Below are positions 56,177 through 64,000 of a stretch of DNA of 64,000 nucleotides, piece after piece. The stretch is from Gnetum montanum (Eukaryota > Streptophyta > Gnetopsida > Gnetales > Gnetaceae), in contig MNCI01008302.1 of assembly GCA_015680685.1 (NCBI GenBank), forward strand, positions 922,375 to 986,374, in the 5' to 3' direction. The position numbers and the translations under genes were made by a program. Below the pieces are notes generated by a model. The model had not been told where the DNA came from. It made no database searches and was given only the letters and a program-made list of their open reading frames with translations. Every line of letters begins with the position of its first letter. Position 1 is the first letter of the stretch.

Positions 56177-57849
56177 TTTGTTGGATGTATGTATATATTT
56201 TTTATGCTTTTATTTTTTAGTTTTCATATTGTTTTCTTTGATTATATTTTTTGTTGCTAAAACAAGCTTACTAATTTTTTTTAATTTTTAATAGCTTTGA
56301 TTTATTGCACGAAGGAAATAGGAGTTGGTTGCTAAGGTTGCTATGGAGGACGAGCGATGACACAAGGAAGAAGAGGAAAGGGCATCCAAGGAATCGCTAG
56401 ATTCTTGGATTCCATCTCAAGTGAGTTGCCTTGAAAACACAACCCTCTAATGGACTTGTCCCATGATCTTCCTAGTAAATTTTTGTGTTCTTTATATTTT
56501 TCTTTCAAATTTTATACATTCTTATTGTAAATTGTATTGATTATTATAGTCATTGCAATGCATGAGCCTCCTCCAAAACCATCCACATCCACATTTTGTA
56601 CTAAACCTTGGATAGAGACACCAAACATGATAGAGTTTATGAAGGAAATGATAAATGACATGATTGATAGGCTACAGCAGATAGCTCCTAATGTTGGTAA
56701 GAAAAAATAAAATATTTTTATCTTACATTTTTTGGTTTTTCTGTATTTTTGTTTTTATGTTTTATGGCTTTGATGTTTTTACAATTTTAATTAGTTCTAA
56801 ATATTCTTTATGTTTTTAATGTTTTTTAATATTTTAAATCATTTTGTGTTTTTGTGTATGAAAGTTTTTAAAGTAAAATGGAATCTCTCATGAGACTTTA
56901 AGTTTGATGAGTTTATTGAACTACCTTCTAATGTGGAGAATGTTCCATAGAGATTGTACGAAGGGGCTACAAAATATTTGCATCCTATGCAAAAACATTT
57001 TGGGAGTTCCATCATTCAAATGAGTTCTTGTGGAAAGGAATCATGACATTGGATAAGCAAAACAAGAAGTTGATCAATAAAGTTAGAAGCCTTGAAGACC
57101 ACAAGAAGTTCATAAAAGCTTGTATGACCAATAAGGATTCCTTTCACATGAAGGAGATCAAGTGGTCTTGTTATTGGAATTCCATCTAAGGGAAGGTTGC
57201 TCTAGTTAGGAGCAATGTGGAGAAGGACATGTAGATGGAGCTATTAGTTTGCAAGAACATGAATTGGTAAGATTATTACTAGGTGTTAAAATGGGGAAAG
57301 AAGAAAAAGACACACAAGTAACTTTATAAGGTAAAAAAGGATAACTACATGAAATCATGGAATAATGAGGCTATGGTGTGGTAGAAATATGAGTTTTTGT
57401 GTAGGGGATAGGTGTAGAGGATACCTTTAGCAGGTTTGATGAATCAATGGTGGTTGTTGATTATCCTACTCCTTAGATCACTATTGCATCTAAGGAAACT
57501 ACTACAACTACTTTTTCTCATGCTTCTCCCAAGTGAATAGATATAGAAAAGGGAAAAATTTTGGTAGGAGTGGATCTATGAGATATTGATTGGGCCAACA
57601 TGAGTGAAGAATATATTCTTCATAGGTTGGAAATGGGTCTCTAAAGATATTGCTTCTGAATCCCCTGAGATTTGTGAAGAAATTTATTTTAAGTTTTAAG
57701 TAATGGCTTTTTTATTCTTATCATTCTATTTTAGTTATGTTTTTAGCCATTATGGTTACTAATTTTTCACATGTTTTTATTGCTTGAAAGCCCTAGGCAA
57801 TGATGGTAACAATGTTGATGATAATCCTTTTCCTCCTCTTATGGCTTAA

Positions 57850-58325
57850 ATGGACTATTGATGGACATGTCATATTTTGTTATTTCTATTATATTATTGT
57901 ATTTCTAATTTGGGTATCATAACCATAAATACTATGTATTACTTTTGTTGCTATCTGTTACATATTGCAACTATGTCTACTAAACATTCTATTCTATTTT
58001 AGTATATGTTGCATAGTGCAACTATGACTACTATTTTGGTTTTGATTTAAAACCTATGTTGGTTACTATTTTTAATTTTTAATTTTTAATTTTTTTGGGG
58101 GTTTTATATTTTATATTTTTTGTAATTTTATGTTTTCTATTTTTTATGTTATTTTCTAACTTTATGTAAACATTAAAAAAATAAACATAAGTTGCAAATT
58201 GGTGCGAAAATATAAAGAAAGGCTATATAGTATACCAAAAAACATGTTGTAATAAAGAAAAAATTGTAAAGTAAAATCTAAACATGTAAATAAGAATTGA
58301 AAATAGGGTTAATAATTAAATGATC
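57850..58325 (+). other. 3' flank of H2
   Basis: T-rich, with ATTTTTAATTTTTAATTTTT repeats near 58070. No gene seen. Comparable with 48417-49090. Confidence 0.45.
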
Positions 58326-58327
58326 AC

Positions 58328-58850
58328 ATTGTGGATCAAGAACTTAGAAAGGGGGTTGAATAAGTCTCCCAAATTAAAATGTTGCAACCACTAAAAATAA
58401 AACATAAATTTTTCATCATCCATGCACACTTTAAAAATAAAACATAAATTTTTCATCATCCATGCAACATAAATTAAACATAAAATGTACATGGTGTTGG
58501 GTACATTCACACTCATAGGATAGAATCCATGCACATATCTAGACTTTGTTTCTTCAAAATGTGGTTTGAAGGACACCACACCATGTACAAGCTTTAAGCT
58601 CCACTCTAAAGTGTTTCATCATCATGAAACCACTCAACCTTGCAAGGTCCTGAAAAGCTCAAAAGTGTGGTTTAGAGGATCCCACAACCTTTACAAAAGT
58701 GATCTCCACATTAAAATGTTTTGTCACTGCAAAACCACTCAACCCTGTAGGGTCCTAACAAGTTCAACAAAGATGTCTTCTCATAAGAAGCACATCAACC
58801 CTGCACGGCTATAAGAAAGAAAGAGAAATATCAAGGAATGAGTGTAACTT
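58328..58850. repeat. Direct repeat K1
   Basis: Matches 59605-60030 in order: GGATCA.AGAACTTAGAA.GGGG, TCTAGACTTTGTT, ATGTGGTTTGAAGGA, AAGCTCTA/CCACTCTA.AGTG, GGATCCCACAAC and AAGAAGCACAT. An internal 40-bp tandem duplication lies at 58392-58471 (AAAATAAAACATAAATTTTT phrase twice). Possibly an LTR pair with K2 about 1.27 kb apart; class unknown. Confidence 0.6.
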
Positions 58851-59604
58851 TATTTACAAATCCTTACATTTGAAGCTTAATACAGTGAAGAACAAAGACA
58901 AATTCACTTGGAAATGATGCATCATTTAATGAACAAAGGTTGCACAATTTCCAAGATTTAGGGTTCTTGAAATCTCTTTGGAATTCATGCAACGACTATC
59001 AAACAGCTAGTATAGATTTATATTTTAAAGTTTACAAGTCTATCTGAGAGTGGCTTCAATCTAGGAGAGGCATCTATCTTTAAGTGTAGACATCTTTCTT
59101 CTAAGATAGACATCTACTTTTTTTCATAGACATCTACTCCACTTTTGCACTTTGGAGTTTGATGCATTCCCTTGTCTATTTGACATCTTTTCATTCTTTA
59201 GAACATCTTCATTTGGCTTGTAGACTCCATTTTCATCCATGCATTCATCTTGTCCATTTAGTATTCATTTTGACATCTCAAATTAAATCTCATTCATGGC
59301 TCATTTTGACATCTCAAATTAAATCTCATTTTGACATCTCAAATTAAATCTCATTCATGGCAACACTATCATCACATACACAATCTACATTCTTCATTTT
59401 CTCTAAGGTTTTGATATACCAAAATGTAAACAATCTCCTCCTCCTTTTTGATTTCCAAAACTTAAGAAAATGGGTTAGTATATCCCAAAATCTTTAAGTT
59501 AAGAATGATACATATACAAATGGGTATTAAAAGATATGCATCCTATAGCATAGATTTTGGAGGGCTAAGATATAACCTATGATGTACTTCACATAACCAT
59601 TAAA
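58851..59604. other. Spacer between K1 and K2
   Basis: Non-coding. It includes AGACATCTA-type words (59085-59135) and a short tandem repeat at 59265-59355 with three copies of TTTTGACATCTCAAATTAAA. Confidence 0.5.
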
Positions 59605-60060
59605 TGTGGATCATAGAACTTAGAAGAGGGGATGAATAAGTTCCCCTAATTTAAAACGCTATTGAGAGAAAGCACACACACCAAATTTAACATGGTTCCC
59701 TAACTTGGGTAGTCCACACTCAAAGGATAGTTCACAAGCACACCTCTAGACTTTGTTGCTCTCAAATGTGGTTTGAAGGATACCATACCCTATATAAGCT
59801 CTAAGCTCTACTCTAGAGTGATTCAACTTTATGAATCCACTCAAGCCTAGAAGGTCTTGATAAACTTAGAATGTGGTTTCAAGGATCCCACAACTTTTAC
59901 AACTTGAGCTCCACTTTGGATTGCTGTGGCACTATACCAACACTTAATCTCATAGGATTCCAATAATCTCAAGTAATATTCCTTCCTACAAGAAGCACAT
60001 GAAACTTGCAGGGTAACAAAAGAGAACAACAATCACAAGGAAAAAATGCAACTAAGTTTG
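59605..60060. repeat. Direct repeat K2
   Basis: Second copy of repeat K. It contains TTTAACATGGTTCCCTAACT followed by TGGGTAGTCCACACTC, a phrase of a type common in dispersed plant repeats, which is partly lost from K1. Confidence 0.6.
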
Positions 60061-60876
60061 CTAACCCTTGTACTTTGAGGTATAACTCATTTTGACCAAA
60101 TACAATAGACAAAAGATTATACAATGAGGAATAATGATGATTAATGATGAGTGACAAGATACCCCTATGCCCAACCATATGAATCATAGGCATTCATGTG
60201 CGATCCGATCAAATTTTGCAAACTTTAATTACCAAGCACGCTAGAGCTAAATGGTGAGTTCGTGTTGTCCATTCGTTGTATTCCTAGTCTCACTTGTGTA
60301 ATGCAAGTGTATGGTTAAGTGTGACTGAGGCATAATATTTTTATCATTTTATGTTTTTATCAATTTGATCACCTAAAACAATAATGAAAGTGAGAATAAT
60401 TAAATGCTAAGTGAACTATTGTCTACTCGAGCCTAACACAAGTAACCATCCCCACTTCCAAAACACATACTGAACTTCATGTAAACATTGCTAGGTTGTC
60501 AAATGCTAACCATTTTTGAGCTACCAAGTGTCACATGTATGTTCGAAGGGGTTTTGTTTGTGTATTTTAATTAATTTCTTAATTAATCAAAATTAATTAC
60601 TAAATAAATAATGTTAAATGTGAATTTCATGAAATCGTAATGTATAGATGCATAAAGAAAGAAAGTCTCAAGTGTTGCAAGGATGAATCAAAGAGCTCAT
60701 CTTTATTGGCAACATAATGGTGTGTTTAGGTACATCAATTCTTGAATAAAGATCCAATTACACTTAGACATCCTACTGTGGACACTTGGAAAATATTCTA
60801 ACTCTTGAATGAACAAACTACAAGAATTTCACTACTTGACTAAAAAAATTCCTCCTAAATCATATGCCCAAGGGTT

Positions 60877-60886
60877 GTATTTATAG
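60877..60886 (-). promoter_or_regulatory. LTR TATA box (F2)
   Basis: Minus-strand CTATAAATAC, identical to that at 2767-2776. Confidence 0.65.
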
Positions 60887-60903
60887 GCCCAGGAATACCC
60901 CAT

Positions 60904-61003
60904 GATATCACATACTCGATATCGCATCCTGGGTTGTGATATTGCGTACTTGATATTGTGTAGCCGATATCGTAGCCACCCCAATATCTAATATCTGATA
61001 TCA
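60904..61003 (-). repeat. GATATC motif array in U3 of F2
   Basis: GATAT(C/T)(G/A) occurs at 60904, 60918, 60938, 60952, 60966 and 60997, spaced 14-31 bp, just upstream of the TATA box. GATATC is palindromic. Confidence 0.65.
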
Positions 61004-62224
61004 GGGCTCATGTAACACATGATTCATCATACCCCCATGACTGAATGAGAACTCATCCTTGAGCATAGAAAAAGAGGAACAAGTCCCTTACAAAATATAT
61101 TAGGAGGTATCGAATGTTTAACTAACATGTAGAGTGACATAGAGGAAATAGAAAAATATAGAAGTGCCTAAGTATATATCATTACAATTTTGTACAAAAT
61201 TAGGTGTTCATGACAATAGGAAAGAACACCCTTGGATCCAATGGACATCCAACCCCTCTTGGCAATAGAAGAATGAGGGAGAAGTAGAAGAGATCCAATG
61301 GTCATGAACAATCTCCTATGAGTGATATTGCTACATCATCCTTGGTGAAGATAGTCCCACTTCCAATCCATGCTTCCCACTACAATCACAACAAAATCAA
61401 GGATTAGTATATAAAGTGTAACACATAGCAATTGAATACCTTGTCTTGTTAGTGGTTATACCTAAATTAGTTGTGATTGTGGTAGATTGGTTGCTTGATA
61501 ATGTTAGTGGTAAGACTAACAAATAGGTTAGGTAAGAGAAGCAGTGCATAAAATTTCAAAAAAATCTTAACACAGGGAATACTTAAAAGAGGGTATAGAA
61601 ATTCACAACAATAAAAAGAAAGAATTCACTAAAAATAGTTGTGAAGATGCACACAATTGGATGGCACTGATGAGGTAAATAAAAAGAATTTGATTGTAAA
61701 AATGTCTAAGGTTAAAGAACTTGACTTAAATAAACCAAAAGATATGTAAGTGGGTCCTTCCCAAAGTAGGCACAGGCCTTTTATGCCCTTACATAACTTT
61801 CAACCAAGGAGTCAATGGGCTCTATAGATGATTAATTTCGTAAGTACAAAAACCCAAAAGTAACTGACTAAGAATCCTACCACATCAAACCAAAAGATTG
61901 AATCAAAACATGAAACTAGTAGTGAGGTGAGACATGAAAAGCATATATGGATGAGAGAGAGAATGGAATGGAGTTCCTAATTATGGTCACATAAAGTCCC
62001 TTGTAGAGTTTGTGATTAAATGACTCAATAGGATTCATCCTTAATCCAAACCAAAACCAACCACTTTCAATAAATTCACATTGACATTCAAAGACTAGTC
62101 CATCCCCTGAGATACAAGAATGCTTTCAAAAAATAACCACCATTCCAAATTGGAGAAGAAGTAGGAAGTGAGAAAGGGCCTTAGTTAGAAGAGACAAGAC
62201 AAGTCCCATAACTAGTGCTTGTAG

Positions 62225-62405
62225 CCCTTTTATTTGGTGTAAAGGGTGTGCTTTGAATTCCTTTTTTTTTTCTTGAATGTGAACCACACCATATAAAGAC
62301 CCATGTAGTTTTGCATTTATTTTGTGCAAAGGATGTGCTTTGAATCCTCATCTCTCTCTCTCTCTCTCTCTCTCTCTTGATGAGGACCACACCATGCAAG
62401 GACTC
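62225..62405. repeat. Tandem duplication with CT microsatellite in U3 of F2
   Basis: Two copies of a unit containing TTTGTG(T/C)AAAGG(G/A)TGTGCTTTGAAT and GAACCACACCAT, about 110 bp apart. In the second the middle has expanded into about 15 CT repeats (62349-62378). Confidence 0.75.
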
Positions 62406-63039
62406 ATTCAACTTCTTGTTATGGAATGACATGGAATAGTGAGAAGTTCATGAGAACATCCCTGCACATAGGGAAATGAAAAAGCATGAAGAATACCACA
62501 TCCCTTTGAAGCCACATCCTATCCAAACATTTGAATCCTTCCCAATTCTAGAAACTACACAAGTTACAAATTTATTAAAGTTGTATTAATGAAAAAGGAA
62601 CTACATGTTTCCAAAATAAGGAAAACCATAGAGTATGTGGATGGGTGGATGATGTGGACTCACTACCTATTACATGAAAAGAAACCATGTCCTACTTGTC
62701 AATAACAACATTCAAAGTTAGAAATGATGCATCAACAATCAAATCACAAATGATACATACCACCAGCGAGTAGCACATTACCATTGTACCTAATACCTTA
62801 TTAGCAAAAGGAGTAGAAAATTACATCAAACATGAGAAAATATAAAAGAAAGTAAAAGATATTTAAGAAATATTAAATATACTAACGATGGTATAAAAAA
62901 AATCTAGAAAAGATCAATAACCTAAAAAACAAAAAGATGTAAAACAAAGAATATGAAAAAATAATTGTAAAACCAAAAATTTCTAAAAAAAAAAGTTGAA
63001 AGACTAAGGAGCTACTTAAAGTATCAATATGAATGGACA

Positions 63040-63052
63040 TCTCCCTCATGAT
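63040..63052 (-). other. Polypurine tract of F2
   Basis: Minus-strand ATCATGAGGGAGA immediately before TGTCC, equivalent to the PPT of F1. Confidence 0.6.
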
Positions 63053-63785
63053 TAAGTTGGAAGGAGGAGATGCAAAAGATTGAGTGTGGTTGTCCATCTT
63101 GCAAGGTGTTTGTTGACTTGTTTGGCTTGGGCTCATGGAAAGGTTTCAATTGTTGGATGTTGACTAATTGCTTCTTATCTAGGCTATTAGGTTTATATAT
63201 GATCATGGCCCTAGATCAAAAAGTCTCTTCAATAATGTAAGGTCCTTCCCACAATGTTTACAACTTTGTTCGTTGAGGTACGTGTGCGGGATTCTAGTAG
63301 AGAACCTTGTCTCCTGCTTGAAACTTGACTTTTCTTATTTTGAGGTCATGGCATTTCTTGTTGAATGCCTTATGTACTTCATTTGATAATAGGGCCATTA
63401 ATTGATTTTCATCTAGCAAGTTGAGGTTCATTAATCTTTCCTTTTATACTAGACTTAGATCCATGTCAAGGTCATAGGCTATAGAGAGTGTATGGAGCTT
63501 AAATTAAATGGGTAGTGTTGGTAGTTTTCTGTACATGAGATCATAGGGAGAATAACCTATGGAAAGTTTCCATGTGAAGTGATAGGACTAAAGGACATTG
63601 TTTAGTTTGGTGCTCTAGTCCCTTCAGTACTTGCTAATAGTACATGTTAGAATTTTTGTAATCTCCCAATTAGTGACTTTATCCTGACCATTGGCTTGAG
63701 GGTGATAAGGTGTTATGAGTTTGTGCTTGACCCCAAAGCACTACATAAGTTTTTAGAAAGTGGCACCTATGAAATTTTTGACAAC
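63053..63785 (-). pseudogene. Integrase C-terminal fragment of F2
   Basis: Minus strand. Motifs in order from about 63785 downward: FGVKHKLITPYHPQANGQDKV, where the catalytic Glu of QxE is replaced (QDKV), STKLNNVL, FTWKLSIGYSPYDLMYRKLP, LDMDLSLV, NLLDENQLMALLSNEVH and WEGPYIIEETF, then QQLKPFHEP. This matches the F1 integrase tail at 6540-7120 almost phrase for phrase. Stops are scattered. The 5' part is missing: the frame breaks near 63785 and does not continue towards the window edge. Confidence 0.75.
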
Positions 63786-64000
63786 CGTTTGGGACAAGAC
63801 CGCCAACAAGTGTCCTTGAACAGGATTTAGGTGCTTGCTGGTCTCTAGCAACACCAAGGCCCAGATACCTCCAAATAGACTTAGTAGTTAATGTGAGTAT
63901 GTGTGTGTGCTAGTGTGAAAAATGAAACGATTAGGTTATGTGTACAACTATAAATGACTTATCTTAAAGAGATTTAGCCAACTTTGCAAAGTACTATGAG
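63786..64000. other. Unassigned edge sequence
   Basis: Begins ACCGTTTGGGACAAGACC and does not look like integrase on either strand. It is probably another repeat that truncated F2; its identity cannot be judged from 215 bp. Confidence 0.4.

Larger units (their letters stand above)
52555..57849 (+). pseudogene. Gene H, copy 2, multi-exon-like, unrecognised family
   Basis: Coding islands in one orientation separated by T-rich intron-like gaps. Possible first island 52555-52740. Island 54197-54651 starts after a TTATGTGCAG acceptor and ends at a GTAAGA donor; the next starts after TTTGCAATTTCAAG (54735) with RIGENDQILSIAHISLEEF. 55160-55274 ends DIHKRITD at GTAAGT; the following AG at 55321 restores frame into AEMLNVINSFDEG, open to 55597. 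55673-56176 holds DGTRFNWVVFWVTHLRSEI and a basic Lys/Arg-rich tail. 56875-57690 carries the coiled-coil-like block shared with copy 1. The last exon (57791-57849) follows TTGCTTGAAAG and ends DDNPFPPLMA. Stops occur in most islands. No known domain is recognised; it may be a host gene or the internal gene of an LTR element. Confidence 0.45.
60160..63039 (-). repeat. LTR of element F2 (family A/F), about 2.8 kb
   Basis: Minus-strand LTR beginning TGTCC at 63039 after a PPT and running to about 60160. The promoter and U5 portion (60.25-60.95 kb) matches the family-A LTRs at 2 kb and 13 kb (GGCTCGAGTAGA versus GGCTAGAGTAGA; TATGCCTCA, then ACACTT...). This links families A and F into one. TATA at 60877-60886. 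U3 is about 2.1 kb and non-coding. The lower boundary is approximate. Confidence 0.65.

Overview
The window looks like gene-poor, repeat-dense nuclear DNA from a plant with a very large genome, most likely a gymnosperm. That is an inference: the sequence is AT-rich and poor in CpG, almost every coding stretch is broken by stops and frameshifts, and nearly everything recognisable is old, nested LTR retrotransposon sequence, mostly Ty3/gypsy. I found no intact host gene, no rRNA or tRNA gene, no CRISPR array and no bacterial-type operon.

Layout. 1-2890: minus-strand remnant of a Ty3/gypsy element (LTR family A), with gag running directly into a CpG-rich U3 fragment. 2890-7193: plus-strand gag-pol remnant (F1) with protease, RT, RNase H and integrase traces, a polypurine tract and an LTR from 7194. 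9411-12132: a long decayed ORF (G) with a coiled-coil-like C-terminal half, followed by a family-A LTR. 13.3-16.8 kb: mostly unassigned AT-rich DNA, a fresh 310-bp tandem duplication and a decayed LTR. 17.1-34.0 kb: a three-level nest. Element B (two LTR copies and gag) contains element C (17846-26798, minus strand, 5-bp CATTT target duplication, PBS, PPT, gag-PR-RT-RH-IN), which contains a 2.2-kb solo LTR D (20163-22361, 5-bp TCTAT duplication). 34-39.4 kb: a gag remnant, an LTR start, low-complexity motif arrays and a minus-strand coiled-coil remnant (M).

39.4-49.9 kb: two copies of a non-coding LTR element (J1, J2), each with LTR, initiator-Met-type PBS, leader and a C-rich repeat tract. 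Between them lie a processed-looking CCR4-type deadenylase pseudogene (42285-43395) and a long direct repeat (I1). After J2 come a partial copy (H1) of an unrecognised gene and an antisense protease fragment. 49.9-58.3 kb: repeat I2, a G/T-rich low-complexity tract, and a longer copy (H2) of the same gene, with intron-like gaps. 58.3-60.1 kb: a direct repeat pair (K). 60.2-63.8 kb: a roughly 2.8-kb family-A/F LTR and integrase tail (F2), minus strand.

The parts do not form a pathway; they record repeated insertion, deletion and mutation. The least explained are the H family, whose two copies keep protein similarity and an apparent last intron, and the motif arrays that differ from copy to copy just upstream of the TATA box in family-A LTRs. 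All coordinates without a stated boundary signal are approximate, because copies were aligned by eye.
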